In this document: in pieces, positions 19,387-28,876 of the stretch
Numbering within the stretch: the stretch's first letter is position 1
Layout of the letters: each line of letters opens with the position of its first letter
Position numbers and translations under genes: made by a program
DNA from: Pelagibacteraceae bacterium AG-426-M19
GTDB taxonomy: Bacteria; Pseudomonadota; Alphaproteobacteria; Pelagibacterales; Pelagibacteraceae
NCBI GenBank assembly: GCA_003210025.1
Contig: QCNW01000002.1
Span: 62,001-126,000 of the forward strand
DNA length: 64,000 nt
Direction of reading: 5' to 3'
The notes under the pieces: model-generated
The model's input: only the letters and a program-made list of their open reading frames with translations
What the model was told of the DNA's origin: nothing
Databases searched by the model: none

Positions 19387-19976
19387 TTTTTTATAACTCT
19401 GAGATCCTCAAACAAAAAAATACTAGTAATCACATCTTCAACATCAAGAACTTTGTTGGCTTCATTAATTACTTCTGCTCTTTCGTCTTCATCTTGCGAG
19501 ATACCATAAACATATATAATTTTCTTATATGTATCGATATCATAATTGGCGGACTTAATTTTTTTGTTTGTTATTAAAGCGGTTCTTAATTGGGAAGTTA
19601 TAAGAACATCTTTCGCAGTTTGTTTAAAATTAAACTCTTCCTTAATTTTTAAATCATTTTTTACTGATCTTGCACCTTTTATTTCCCAACCTAGTTTTGT
19701 AATTTTTAATTTTTCTTCAACAGTATCTACTTTACCAGTTATAAATATTCGACCATCTAAAACTTTAGACTTTACATTTATTAAATAATTTTTGTTCATT
19801 AATATTAATTTTGCTCTTAAGTTTTTTTGCATTAAAGAGTCATCGATTTGAGTTCCAATGGTCCTTGGATCCATAGCTATAGAAACTCCTGTACCCAAAA
19901 CACCTGTTGAAGAATATCCAACACATCCTGAAATAAATATGAAAATCATAATCAATATAATTTTTTTAAGTCTCAT
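19383..19976 (-). CDS. BON-domain outer-membrane lipoprotein (DolP/YraP-like)
   Basis: Predicted lipoprotein with two BON (phospholipid-binding) domains, like DolP/YraP, which maintains outer-membrane integrity. From the ATG at 19976 (overlapping the rsmI stop as ATGA) it is 197 aa; a start six codons upstream would extend the signal peptide with no benefit. The signal peptide ends in the lipobox IFISGC near residue 17. BON repeats lie around 45-110 and 120-190 (RIFITGKVDTVEEK and IIYVYGISQDEDER). Grouping with rsmI and a divergent LpoA-like gene mirrors the E. coli yraL-yraM-yraP locus. Confidence 0.9.
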   Translation of the reverse strand: MRLKKIILIMIFIFISGCVGYSSTGVLGTGVSIAMDPRTIGTQIDDSLMQKNLRAKLILMNKNYLINVKSKVLDGRIFITGKVDTVEEKLKITKLGWEIKGARSVKNDLKIKEEFNFKQTAKDVLITSQLRTALITNKKIKSANYDIDTYKKIIYVYGISQDEDERAEVINEANKVLDVEDVITSIFLFEDLRVIKN

Positions 19977-20824
19977 TTTTTTTTCCTCAAACAAAAATCA
20001 TAAACAATTTTTTTTGATATATTGTTCTCCTTGCTAATTTTAGATGTAATATCTTTTATTGACATTTTTTTTAAAAGTTTAACTATTTTTTTTTTAACTG
20101 ATTCTTCAATTACTTGTAACCTATTTTGCAAAATTGAATTTTCTGATATAACTACAGTAATTTCACCTTTTTCTGATATTTTGATATTATTAAGGTTTTT
20201 AACCTTATCTCTTATATATTCCTCATGAAATTTTGTCATTTCTCTAGTAATTAAAATATCTCTATCATTAAAATATTTTTGAATTTGGGCAGTTACTTTT
20301 TTTATTTTTTTTGGTGAAATAAAAAAAACAAACGAATAATTTAAATTAGAAATTTTTTGAAAAAGTTGATCAATTTGCAACTTTTTATCTGGCAAAAATC
20401 CGCAAAAAAAGAAATTGTTCGAAAAACCACTTATAGAAACAGCAGCTGTAGCAGCAGAGGATCCTGGGACTGGAAATACATCAATTTTATTCCTTATACA
20501 CTCTTTTATTAAAATTCCGCCTGGATCTGAAATAGTTGGAGTACCAGCATCTGAAATGATAGAAATTATTTTTTTTTCCTTTAATAAATTTAAAGTATTA
20601 TTTAAATTTTTTTTCTCATTGAATTTATGATTAGATAATAATTTAGTCTTTATGTTGAACTTAGATAATAGTTTACTTGAAACTCTTGTGTCTTCTGACA
20701 AAATAATGTGTGATTTATTTAGAATATCTATGGCTCTAAAAGTTATATCACCCAAATTTCCTATAGGTGTTGAAACACAATATAGCCCAGGTTTTAAAAT
20801 ATTATTTATTTTAAAATTATACAT
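19973..20824 (-). CDS. rsmI: 16S rRNA (cytidine-1402 2'-O)-methyltransferase RsmI
   Basis: SAM-dependent tetrapyrrole-methylase-fold enzyme that methylates C1402 of 16S rRNA at the decoding site. It is 283 aa. Motifs include GLYCVSTPIGNLGDIT at the N-terminus, LSEDTR near 40, ISDAGTPTISDPG near 92-104 and FPVPGSSAATAAV. It starts only 9 bp from the divergent LpoA-like gene and ends in an ATGA overlap with the BON lipoprotein gene, so the two minus-strand genes form one unit. Confidence 0.95.
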   Translation of the reverse strand: MYNFKINNILKPGLYCVSTPIGNLGDITFRAIDILNKSHIILSEDTRVSSKLLSKFNIKTKLLSNHKFNEKKNLNNTLNLLKEKKIISIISDAGTPTISDPGGILIKECIRNKIDVFPVPGSSAATAAVSISGFSNNFFFCGFLPDKKLQIDQLFQKISNLNYSFVFFISPKKIKKVTAQIQKYFNDRDILITREMTKFHEEYIRDKVKNLNNIKISEKGEITVVISENSILQNRLQVIEESVKKKIVKLLKKMSIKDITSKISKENNISKKIVYDFCLRKKK

Positions 20825-20833
20825 TTAAAGACA

Positions 20834-21985
20834 ATGAGAAAATTTTATATCATATTTTTAAAAGTTTTTCTTATAATCGTTTTAACTAATCTTAAAGCAA
20901 TTTCAGATGAGAAAATTAAAATTGGTTTAATTATACCTTTGTCTGGTGAATATTCGTATATTGGCAAATCAATTCTTAAGTCCACAAGAATGGCATTAGA
21001 TAAAATAAATGATAAAAGAATTACAATAATACCAAAAGATACAAAAGCAAATCCAATAGACACACTTAAAGTTTCAAATGAGCTTTACAATAATGGTATA
21101 AAAATAATTATTGGACCAGTATTCAATGAGAGCAATAAATATTTAGATGAGTTAAATGAAGTAACATTTTTATCTTTTACAAATAAAATTAGAAATAATC
21201 CAAAAAACGTAATTTCTGCAGGTGTAAATGCAATATCACAGATAAATACAATTAAAAAATATTTAAGTCAAAATAATTTAAAAAATACGATATTTTTGGT
21301 TCCTGAAACAGAGTATAAAAAAGAGATTGAAGAAGCTATTGAGAAATCTAATTTAATATTAAAAGAAAAATTTATTTATAGCAAAGACCCAACGTTGTTA
21401 ACAAAGCAAATAGAGGATTTAACTAGGTACCAACAAAGAAAACAAAATTTAGAAAATGAAATTAAAAGGATAGAAAATTCAAATACTTTCAATAAAAAGA
21501 AAAAAATTGATGAATTAAAAAAAAGAGATACGTTGGGTTTCATTAATTTTGATTCAGTAATAATTGCTGATTTTAGTGAAAGTCTAAAAAGTGTTGCCAC
21601 ATCATTGTTATACACCGATGTATCTTCAGAAAGAATAAAATATATTACATTAAATCAATGGTTTGATGAGAGTCTTTTAAAGGAAACTTCATTGCATCCA
21701 ATTTATTTCCCATCAATAAATAAAGATAATTTTGAGTTATTTCAAAAAGAGTACATTCAAAACTTCAAAAATACTCCAAATCAAATTTCTTTTCTAAGTT
21801 ATGATCTAATAGGTTTGGTATATTACTTGTTAATAAATAATGATTTAAAGACTAATGAAAATTTGTTTATTAAGAAAAATAAATTTAAAGGAAAAATAGG
21901 TATCTTTGAAATAAATAAAAAAACTATCACTCATCAATTAAATTTTTATGAAATACAAGATAATAACTTTAAAGAAATTTTTTAA
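20834..21985 (+). CDS. LpoA-like periplasmic binding protein (penicillin-binding protein activator family)
   Basis: Exported protein of 383 aa with a signal peptide (about residues 1-24) and a periplasmic type I binding fold: KIGLIIPLSGEYSYIGKSI near 29-47, GIKIIIGPVFNES near 90, and NQISFLSYDLIG near 325. Its position next to rsmI and the BON lipoprotein matches yraM/lpoA, whose product activates penicillin-binding protein 1A. There is no lipobox cysteine, so it may be soluble rather than a lipoprotein. An amino-acid ABC-transporter binding protein is the alternative, but no transporter genes are adjacent. The last 17 bp overlap the convergent rdgB. Confidence 0.75.
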   Translation: MRKFYIIFLKVFLIIVLTNLKAISDEKIKIGLIIPLSGEYSYIGKSILKSTRMALDKINDKRITIIPKDTKANPIDTLKVSNELYNNGIKIIIGPVFNESNKYLDELNEVTFLSFTNKIRNNPKNVISAGVNAISQINTIKKYLSQNNLKNTIFLVPETEYKKEIEEAIEKSNLILKEKFIYSKDPTLLTKQIEDLTRYQQRKQNLENEIKRIENSNTFNKKKKIDELKKRDTLGFINFDSVIIADFSESLKSVATSLLYTDVSSERIKYITLNQWFDESLLKETSLHPIYFPSINKDNFELFQKEYIQNFKNTPNQISFLSYDLIGLVYYLLINNDLKTNENLFIKKNKFKGKIGIFEINKKTITHQLNFYEIQDNNFKEIF

Positions 21986-22571
21986 TTTTTTTGAAAGCTT
22001 TTGCTCGGTGATCATTTTTGAATTTTAGCTTTTGACTCATTTGACCGAATGTTAATCTTTTATTCGCAGGTATGAAAATTGGATCATAACCGAAGCCTTT
22101 ATTTCCAATTTTCTTTTTAGAGATAAAACCATTGATAACCCCTAAAGATTGGATTGGTTTTTTTTTTAATCCATAAATAGTTAATGCACAAATAAATCTT
22201 GCTTTAATCTTTTTTGATTTCCAATTTTTATCTACCTTCGATAACTTTTGATATACTTTGGATATTGCCAAATTAAAATCATTTTTTTTTCCACCCCATC
22301 TTGCTGAATAAATTCCTGGTTGATTATTTAGTAACTCTATTTCAAGCCCAGAGTCATCTGCGATACAGATTTTTTTTGTTTTTTTTGAAAAATACTTTGC
22401 TTTGATTAAAGAATTTTTTAGAAAAGTATGTCCATTTTCTTTAGGGCTTTTGAGGTCATAATCCTTTGGAGAGGTAATACTGTAGTATTTGGGCAGTAAA
22501 TCTCTAATTTCATTTATTTTTCCCTTATTATTTGACCCTATTACGATTTCTTTATTTTTTTTTTTTAACAT
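21969..22571 (-). CDS. rdgB: XTP/dITP diphosphatase (RdgB/HAM1 family)
   Basis: House-cleaning pyrophosphatase that removes deaminated purine nucleotides (XTP, dITP) before incorporation. It is 200 aa, with IVIGSNNKGKINEIRDLL at the N-terminus, ADDSGLEIELLNNQPGIYSAR in two adjoining pieces near 70-90, and the GFGYDPIFIP and SQKLKFKNDHRAKAF C-terminal motifs. It faces grpE with a 36-bp gap. In many alphaproteobacteria this spot holds rph-rdgB opposite hrcA-grpE; rph and hrcA are missing here. Confidence 0.95.
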   Translation of the reverse strand: MLKKKNKEIVIGSNNKGKINEIRDLLPKYYSITSPKDYDLKSPKENGHTFLKNSLIKAKYFSKKTKKICIADDSGLEIELLNNQPGIYSARWGGKKNDFNLAISKVYQKLSKVDKNWKSKKIKARFICALTIYGLKKKPIQSLGVINGFISKKKIGNKGFGYDPIFIPANKRLTFGQMSQKLKFKNDHRAKAFKKIKKFL

Positions 22572-22607
22572 CTAGAATTTCATGAATTTCTTACCATATA
22601 GATTATA

Positions 22608-23246
22608 ATGGAAAAAGAAAAATCACAAAATAAAGAAGATCAAAATTTAAAAGACGAAAACTCAGAGCTAAGTACTGATAAGCAGACCCCTGAAGAGACT
22701 GTAAGTAAAGAGGAAGAAGAACAACTTTCACCTGAAGATGAAATTGCAAAACTTAAAGATAAAGTTGCTAGAACATTTGCTGAAATGGAAAATCAGAGAA
22801 GAAGATTTGAAAAAGAGAAAGATGAAGCCTTTGAATACGGGGGTTTTTCATTTGCAAGAGAAACACTTAATCTTCTAGATAATTTGGAAAGATCAAAACA
22901 AACACTGGAGAGTGACGAGACTATAAAAGATAAAGATACATTAAAAAAATTAATGGAGCACATTGATATTATTAATAAAGATATGATTTCAATTTTCAAA
23001 AAAAATAATATTGAGCCGATAAAAGCAATTAACGAAAAACTGGATCCAAATTTACATCAGGCTATGATGGAAGTTGAAGATAATACAAAAGATCAAGGAA
23101 CAATAGTTCAAGAAATTCAAAAAGGATTTATGATGAAAGATAGGTTGCTAAGACCTTCGTTAGTAGCTGTATCTAAAAAAAAAATCGAAGATAAAAAGAA
23201 TGACCAAAAAAACCAAGAAAATGGGGGAAAAGAAGCAAAAAATTAA
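22608..23246 (+). CDS. grpE: Nucleotide exchange factor GrpE
   Basis: DnaK co-chaperone that releases ADP and acts as a thermosensor. It is 212 aa, with an acidic, low-complexity N-terminus (to about 45), a long coiled coil (45-110, including FAEMENQRRRFEKEKDEA) and a C-terminal beta domain (IQKGFMMKDRLLRPSLVAV). A lysine/asparagine-rich tail follows. It is first in grpE-dnaK-dnaJ. No CIRCE element or hrcA gene is visible upstream, so regulation, if any, is probably through a heat-shock sigma factor; I could not recognise a clear sigma-32-type site. Confidence 0.96.
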   Translation: MEKEKSQNKEDQNLKDENSELSTDKQTPEETVSKEEEEQLSPEDEIAKLKDKVARTFAEMENQRRRFEKEKDEAFEYGGFSFARETLNLLDNLERSKQTLESDETIKDKDTLKKLMEHIDIINKDMISIFKKNNIEPIKAINEKLDPNLHQAMMEVEDNTKDQGTIVQEIQKGFMMKDRLLRPSLVAVSKKKIEDKKNDQKNQENGGKEAKN

Positions 23247-23306
23247 TTATTTATAATGGTTGTAGTTGTAAAATTAACACTTATATGAGCACAAATAGGA
23301 TTAATT

Positions 23307-25229
23307 ATGAGTAAAGTAATAGGAATAGATTTAGGAACAACAAACTCTTGTGTAGCTGTTATGGAGGGAACACAAGCAAAAGTATTAGAAAATGCTGAAG
23401 GGGCAAGAACGACTCCATCTGTTGTTGCATTTACAGATGAAGGTGAAAAATTAATTGGTCAACCAGCTAAAAGACAAGCTGTTACAAATCCTGAAAACAC
23501 AATTTTTGCAGTTAAAAGGTTAATTGGAAGAAATTTTGATGATCCGACAGTTAAAAAAGATGTAGAGACTGCACCTTTTAAAATAGTTAATTCTGATAAA
23601 GGCGATGCATGGATTGAGGCAAAAGGACAAAAATATTCACCATCACAAATTTCAGCTTTCACGCTTCAAAAAATGAAAGAGACAGCAGAAAAATATTTAG
23701 GTTCTGAGGTCAAACAAGCGGTAATTACTGTTCCAGCATATTTTAATGATGCTCAGAGACAAGCTACTAAAGATGCGGGTAAAATAGCTGGCCTTGAAGT
23801 TTTAAGAATTATAAATGAGCCTACAGCAGCATCCCTGGCTTATGGTTTAGACAAAAAAGCAAATAAAAAAATAGCAGTATATGATTTAGGTGGAGGAACA
23901 TTTGATGTTTCAATTCTTGAATTAGGTGATGGTGTATTTGAAGTTAAGTCAACTAATGGTGATACATTTTTAGGTGGAGAAGATTTTGACAATGCAATTG
24001 TTGATTACTTACTTTCAGAATTTAAAAAAGAAAATGGAATTGATTTAAAATCGGATAAATTAGCTTTACAAAGATTAAAAGAAGCTGCGGAAAAAGCAAA
24101 AATAGAACTTTCATCAGCTACCCAAACAGAAATAAATTTACCATTTATTACAGCTGACAAAACGGGACCGAAACATATTAACTTAAAAATGACTAGAGCC
24201 AAATTAGAAGCATTAGTCGAAGATTTAATTTCAAGAACAATTCCACCATGTAAAACAGCTTTAAAAGATGCTGGATTATCAGCAAGTGAAGTAGACGAAA
24301 TTGTACTGGTTGGTGGTATGACCAGAATGCCAAAAGTTATAGAAGAAGTTAAAAATTTCTTTGGGAAAGATCCAAATAAATCTGTAAATCCTGATGAGGT
24401 TGTTGCTATGGGAGCAGCAATTCAGGCAGGGGTATTACAAGGTGATGTTAAAGATGTATTACTTCTAGATGTGACTCCTTTATCATTAGGAATAGAAACT
24501 TTAGGCGGTGTATCTACAAAATTAATAGATAAAAATACAACAATACCAACTAAAAAAAGCCAAGTATTTTCTACAGCAGAGGATAATCAACCAGCTGTAT
24601 CAATTAGAGTTCTTCAGGGTGAAAGGGAGATGGCTTCAGATAATAAAGTATTAGGAAACTTTGAGTTGGTTGGAATAGCTCCAGCTCCAAGAGGAGTTCC
24701 GCAAATTGAAGTGACATTTGATATAGATGCAAATGGTATTGTAAATGTCTCGGCTAAAGACAAAGGAACTGGTAAAGAACAAAAAATTCAAATTCAAGCA
24801 TCTGGGGGATTAAGTGACGAAGAAATTAATCAAATGGTAAAAGATGCAGAATCGAATAAAGAAGAGGATAAAAAGAAAAGAGAAGCTGTTGATGCGAGAA
24901 ATCAAGCAGATACATTAATACATTCTACTGAAAAAAATTTAAAGGAACATGGAAGTAAAGTTTCAGACGCAGATAAGAAAGCTATTGAAGATGCATCAGC
25001 AAACCTAAGAAATGCACTTAAAGGAACTGATGTTGAAGAAATTAAGAAAAAAACACAAGATTTAGTTCAGGCATCTATGAAATTAGGTGAAGCAATCTAT
25101 AAATCACAACAAGGTGCAAAACCTGAAGATGCTCCAAAAGACGCAAAGAAAGAAGATACGAAAGACGATAACGTTGTTGATGCAGATTTTGAAGAAGTAA
25201 AAGACGAGAATAAAGAAAAAAGCGCCTAA
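23307..25229 (+). CDS. dnaK: Molecular chaperone DnaK (Hsp70)
   Basis: ATP-driven chaperone for nascent and misfolded proteins. It is 640 aa, normal length. The actin-like ATPase domain runs from [18 protein letters not shown] through [16 protein letters not shown] (near 195) and [10 protein letters not shown] (near 335). The linker [13 protein letters not shown] (near 392) leads to the substrate-binding beta domain, the alpha lid and an acidic C-terminus ending in a [13 protein letters not shown] motif. It lies 60 bp after grpE and 28 bp before dnaJ. Codon use appears a little less AT-skewed than that of its neighbours, as expected of a highly expressed gene. Confidence 0.99.
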   Translation: MSKVIGIDLGTTNSCVAVMEGTQAKVLENAEGARTTPSVVAFTDEGEKLIGQPAKRQAVTNPENTIFAVKRLIGRNFDDPTVKKDVETAPFKIVNSDKGDAWIEAKGQKYSPSQISAFTLQKMKETAEKYLGSEVKQAVITVPAYFNDAQRQATKDAGKIAGLEVLRIINEPTAASLAYGLDKKANKKIAVYDLGGGTFDVSILELGDGVFEVKSTNGDTFLGGEDFDNAIVDYLLSEFKKENGIDLKSDKLALQRLKEAAEKAKIELSSATQTEINLPFITADKTGPKHINLKMTRAKLEALVEDLISRTIPPCKTALKDAGLSASEVDEIVLVGGMTRMPKVIEEVKNFFGKDPNKSVNPDEVVAMGAAIQAGVLQGDVKDVLLLDVTPLSLGIETLGGVSTKLIDKNTTIPTKKSQVFSTAEDNQPAVSIRVLQGEREMASDNKVLGNFELVGIAPAPRGVPQIEVTFDIDANGIVNVSAKDKGTGKEQKIQIQASGGLSDEEINQMVKDAESNKEEDKKKREAVDARNQADTLIHSTEKNLKEHGSKVSDADKKAIEDASANLRNALKGTDVEEIKKKTQDLVQASMKLGEAIYKSQQGAKPEDAPKDAKKEDTKDDNVVDADFEEVKDENKEKSA

Positions 25230-25257
25230 CAAAACAACTGTTTGTCTATAACATGTT

Positions 25258-26382
25258 ATGGCAAAAAGAGATTATTACGAAGTCTTAGGTGTAAATAAAA
25301 ATGCTTCAGCAGACCAAATAAAATCAGCTTACAGGAAACTCGCAGTTAAATTTCATCCTGATAAAAATAAGGGTGATAAAGGAGCCGAGGAAAAGTTTAA
25401 AGAAGCATCAGAAGCTTACCACGTTCTATCTAATTCAGAGAGAAAACAAAATTATGATAATTTTGGTCATGCTGCCTTTGAAAATGGAGGTGGTGGAAGA
25501 GGTGGATTTGGAAATTTTGACTTTTCTAATCATTTCTCTGATATTTTTGAAGACTTTTTTGGTGAAGGCTTTGGTGGAGGCCGTAGATCAAGAAGGTCAA
25601 ATAATAGAGGGTCAGATTTAAGATATGATTTATCTATATCTTTGGAAGAGGCTTTTTCTGGAAAGAAACAAGACATAAAATTTTCTACATCTGAAAAATG
25701 TGACACTTGTAGTGGTTCAGGATCAAAACCTGGACATCAAGCTGGAGCATGCTCGATGTGTGGTGGTCATGGTCAAGTAAGATCTAGCCAAGGCTTTTTT
25801 ACAGTCCAACAAACATGTCCTCAATGTGCTGGTGTTGGTGAAGAAATTACTCATCCTTGCACAAACTGCAATGGACAAGGTAAAAAACAGTCTTCAAAAA
25901 GATTATCAGTTACTATCCCAAAAGGTGTTGATGATGGAACAAGAATAAGACTTTCAGGTAAAGGTGAAGCTGGGTCAAGAGGGGGGAGTAGTGGTGATTT
26001 ATACTTATTCATAAATGTTCATTCTCATGAGTTATTTAAAAGATCTGATGAAAACTTATTTTTTGAATGTCCAGTTTCTATCGCAGATGCTGCTCTCGGT
26101 ACCTCAATTGAAATTCCAACAATTGATGGTGGTAAAGCTAAAATAAAAATTCCAGCAGGAACTCAAAGCGGAAAACAATTTAGACTGAGAGGAAAAGGGA
26201 TGCCTTACATGAGGGGTAATGATTTTGGAGACCTTTATGTGCAGGTAAACACCGAAGTTCCAATATCCCTAAATAAAGAACAAAAAGAATTACTAGAAAA
26301 ATTTAGAGAAATTGAAAATGAAAAATCTAATCCAAGTATTAAAAAGTTCTTTCAAAAAGCTAAAAGTTTCTGGAAAAATTAA
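25258..26382 (+). CDS. dnaJ: Chaperone protein DnaJ (Hsp40, type I)
   Basis: Stimulates DnaK ATPase and delivers substrates. It is 374 aa. The J domain (1-70) carries the HPD tripeptide in VKFHPDKN, followed by a Gly/Phe-rich region (about 75-115). Four zinc-binding repeats follow: [24 protein letters not shown] and CTNCNGQG (about 145-205). The C-terminal peptide-binding domains include [13 protein letters not shown]. All type I DnaJ features are intact. The gene ends 6 bp from the convergent polysaccharide-lyase-like gene, with no visible terminator hairpin between them. Confidence 0.98.
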   Translation: MAKRDYYEVLGVNKNASADQIKSAYRKLAVKFHPDKNKGDKGAEEKFKEASEAYHVLSNSERKQNYDNFGHAAFENGGGGRGGFGNFDFSNHFSDIFEDFFGEGFGGGRRSRRSNNRGSDLRYDLSISLEEAFSGKKQDIKFSTSEKCDTCSGSGSKPGHQAGACSMCGGHGQVRSSQGFFTVQQTCPQCAGVGEEITHPCTNCNGQGKKQSSKRLSVTIPKGVDDGTRIRLSGKGEAGSRGGSSGDLYLFINVHSHELFKRSDENLFFECPVSIADAALGTSIEIPTIDGGKAKIKIPAGTQSGKQFRLRGKGMPYMRGNDFGDLYVQVNTEVPISLNKEQKELLEKFREIENEKSNPSIKKFFQKAKSFWKN

Positions 26383-26388
26383 TCAAAA

Positions 26389-27402
26389 TTATAAAGAACC
26401 TGCTAATTTTGGATTGCCGCTAATATCCTTAATTAAATAAGGTTTAACACCACCTTCTTGATCTAATAAATTTTTGCATTTATAACCAAGCCGCTTTAAT
26501 TTAAGACCTTTACAAGATCTTTTAATCCAAATTTCATCGAAATATAATTTAAAGGCCATTTTTGAAGTTGTGTAAATTCCGAATTTAAAATCCCAACGAT
26601 TTTTTCCAAAATACTTTTCTACATCTCCATGAGTTTTCCAAATTGTTTGTCCTTTATGATCTACTTTAAGATCACCATTAATCCAAATTTTAAAGTAACC
26701 TTTCTCTGGATCAGAATTAAAATTGATGTTGTGTATAATGTCTATCCATTTTCCTTTAAAGCTCAATAATTCGTCCCAATTTAATAATTTAAACTCTTGA
26801 TATGATTTTATACAGAAATTGGCTCCTGTAGAACCATCTCCTGATCCAGCAGAACAATTCTTATTTGGCTTATCTAATACAAAATAACCCTTTCTGGTTC
26901 CATTTTTCAGCGTCAATCCAACAAAATTTTTTATATCAGTCTCTAACATTGGTTCATAAACTTCTATATCGTTATGCCATTGCTGTATTGTTAATCTTCC
27001 TCCCCATTTAAAGTCTTTAGGTATCAACAATGACATCGACATCCACACATTATCGTCCTTTTTTCCAATTTTTCTTCCACTTACCTCGACTCTTTTTTTA
27101 GACTCAAAATTAGCTCTTTTACAATCTGCCTTTGAGCCGATACACCCTGTTCCTAAAGTTAACTCAAGCGCAGTATCACCATGTCTAGGATTTTTTTTTG
27201 TTACTTCTAAAAAGTTATAATCAAGATTATTTTCTTTTTTAAAATTTTTGTAAAATTGTTCTCTTATAATTTTAAATCCACCTTTAACATTGACAGTGGT
27301 ATCTTCTTTTTTAATTTTTAAATTTTTATGAAATATTGCTTCTTCAGCAACAACCAAAGTGCAAAAGCTAAATAAAAAAATAATTTTTATAATATAATTC
27401 AT
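26389..27402 (-). CDS. Secreted polysaccharide-lyase-like protein (heparin lyase I-type fold, tentative)
   Basis: Exported protein of 337 aa with a clear signal peptide (residues 1 to about 19, ending LVVAEE). The body looks like a jelly-roll lectin/glycanase: DTALELTLGTGC, VWMSMSLLIPKDFKWGG, LTIQQWHND near 197, and GKWIDIIHNINFNSDPEKGY with FKIWINGDLKVDH. These resemble the heparin lyase I-like family (Pfam Polysacc_lyase), in which such Gln/His and Trp residues line the sugar groove. It has paired cysteines fitting a periplasmic or extracellular location. No sugar transporter or other carbohydrate enzyme is adjacent, so substrate and even lyase activity are inference. Confidence 0.6.
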   Translation of the reverse strand: MNYIIKIIFLFSFCTLVVAEEAIFHKNLKIKKEDTTVNVKGGFKIIREQFYKNFKKENNLDYNFLEVTKKNPRHGDTALELTLGTGCIGSKADCKRANFESKKRVEVSGRKIGKKDDNVWMSMSLLIPKDFKWGGRLTIQQWHNDIEVYEPMLETDIKNFVGLTLKNGTRKGYFVLDKPNKNCSAGSGDGSTGANFCIKSYQEFKLLNWDELLSFKGKWIDIIHNINFNSDPEKGYFKIWINGDLKVDHKGQTIWKTHGDVEKYFGKNRWDFKFGIYTTSKMAFKLYFDEIWIKRSCKGLKLKRLGYKCKNLLDQEGGVKPYLIKDISGNPKLAGSL

Positions 27403-27445
27403 TTAAATTAATTTAAGTTAAGTATATTATATAAAATAAATATTA

Positions 27446-28222
27446 ATGAAAAAAATTAATTTAGCTATAACAGGTTGCATGGGAAGAATGGGCCAACAGC
27501 TCATAAAATCTGCTATTAAAGACAAGTCAACTAAATTGGTTGCTCTTACTGAAAATAGATCCATTAATAAAAAAATTAATGGGATTAGACCTGAATTAAA
27601 TACTGAAAAAGCTCTTGGCAAAGCAAATGTAATTATAGATTTTACAATTCCAAAATGTACATTCGAAGTTTTAAAAATAGCCTCAAAACTAAAGAAAAAA
27701 GTAGTAATTGGAACAACAGGTTTTACAAAAAAAGAAGAGGATTTAATAAAGAAGTTTTCGAAAAAAATTCCAATTTTAAAAGCTGGAAATATGAGTCTTG
27801 GTATTAATTTGCTTATGTACCTGACCGAAATCACATCCGCATCACTGGGAAGTAATTATTTAAGTAAAGTTTTTGAAGTTCATCACAAACACAAGAAAGA
27901 TCATCCTTCTGGAACAGCTTTAATGCTTGGAAAGGGGATTGCTGTTGGAAAAAATAAAGACTTTTACAAAATGATGGGAAAAAAATACTTAAATAAGAAA
28001 AAATTTCCTTATGGGAAAAAAATTAATTTCAATTCAATTAGAAAAGGTGAAATTATTGGTGAACACGAAGTTGCTTTTTCAAGCGGAAAAGAAATTATAA
28101 AACTAAACCATGAGGCTTTTGATAGAGCTTTATATTCAGAAGGAGCTATAACTGCTGCTAAATGGCTAATAAATAAAAAACCAGGACTTTATTCAATGAG
28201 AAATCTTCTGAATTTCAAATAA
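27446..28222 (+). CDS. dapB: 4-hydroxy-tetrahydrodipicolinate reductase
   Basis: Second committed step of the diaminopimelate/lysine branch: NAD(P)H reduction of the DapA product. It is 258 aa. The Rossmann motif is LAITGCMGRMGQQLI at the N-terminus, GTTGF lies near 92, and the substrate-binding EVHHKHKKDHPSGTALMLGK region is near 145-164. It starts 43 bp from the divergent lyase-like gene; its stop codon abuts or overlaps the nth start. It supplies meso-diaminopimelate for peptidoglycan, the substrate context for the L,D-transpeptidase nearby. Confidence 0.96.
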   Translation: MKKINLAITGCMGRMGQQLIKSAIKDKSTKLVALTENRSINKKINGIRPELNTEKALGKANVIIDFTIPKCTFEVLKIASKLKKKVVIGTTGFTKKEEDLIKKFSKKIPILKAGNMSLGINLLMYLTEITSASLGSNYLSKVFEVHHKHKKDHPSGTALMLGKGIAVGKNKDFYKMMGKKYLNKKKFPYGKKINFNSIRKGEIIGEHEVAFSSGKEIIKLNHEAFDRALYSEGAITAAKWLINKKPGLYSMRNLLNFK

Positions 28223-28875
28223 TGAATGAAGTACAGAGAGCCAAAATAGTTTTAAAGATTCTTAATAAAACTTATCCAACAACACCTATACCATTAAAGC
28301 ATAGAAATATATTTACACTTTTAATATCAGTACTACTTTCAGCCCAATGTACAGATGTAAATGTTAATAATGTTACAAAAAATATTTATCCTAAATACAA
28401 TAAACCTGAGCATTTTGTTAAGCTTGGGAGAAAAAAAATTGAAAAACTGATAAGAAGTATAGGTATTTTTAGAATTAAAGCAAAGAGCGTTTATAATCTT
28501 TCAAAGACTTTAGTGGAAAAATATAATGGTAAAGTTCCAAAAACTTTTGAGGAGTTAGAGGAACTACCTGGAGTAGGACATAAGACAGCAAGTGTAGTTA
28601 TGTCCCAAGGTTTTGGATATCCTGCATTTCCGATAGATACTCATATACATAGACTTGCTCAACGTTGGGGTTTAACTAATGGAAAAAATGTTGTTCAAAC
28701 AGAAGAAGATTTAAAGCGTTTATTTCCAAAAAAAAATTGGAATAAACTCCATCTTCAAATAATTTATTATGGAAGGGAATATTGCAAAGCGAGAGATTGT
28801 TACGGTATTTCTTGTAAAATTTGTACTTCTTGTTATCCTAAAAGAAAAAAACCAATTAAAACAAAGAAAGCTTAA
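28222..28875 (+). CDS. nth: Endonuclease III (DNA glycosylase/AP lyase) with unusual cysteine spacing
   Basis: Base-excision repair enzyme removing oxidized pyrimidines. It is 217 aa. The helix-hairpin-helix LPGVGHKTASVV carries the catalytic lysine, and FPIDTHIHRLAQRWGL the catalytic aspartate. The C-terminal Fe-S loop reads C-X4-C-X4-C-X2-C-X2-C. Relative to the canonical C-X6-C-X2-C-X5-C, three cysteines align, but the second position is glycine and two extra cysteines are present. Whether a [4Fe-4S] cluster forms with different ligands is open. The gene overlaps or abuts dapB and is followed 2 bp later by the adenosine kinase gene. Confidence 0.93.
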   Translation: MNEVQRAKIVLKILNKTYPTTPIPLKHRNIFTLLISVLLSAQCTDVNVNNVTKNIYPKYNKPEHFVKLGRKKIEKLIRSIGIFRIKAKSVYNLSKTLVEKYNGKVPKTFEELEELPGVGHKTASVVMSQGFGYPAFPIDTHIHRLAQRWGLTNGKNVVQTEEDLKRLFPKKNWNKLHLQIIYYGREYCKARDCYGISCKICTSCYPKRKKPIKTKKA

Positions 28876-28876
28876 A

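Noticed and set aside
22572..22607. TATAAT just before grpE as a promoter
   Set aside because: It overlaps the grpE start codon region, so transcription would begin inside the gene; chance match in AT-rich DNA.
28769..28876. Longer start for the PfkB-family kinase inside nth
   Set aside because: The extra 36 residues are a frame shadow of nth; the family N-terminus begins at the ATG at 28877.
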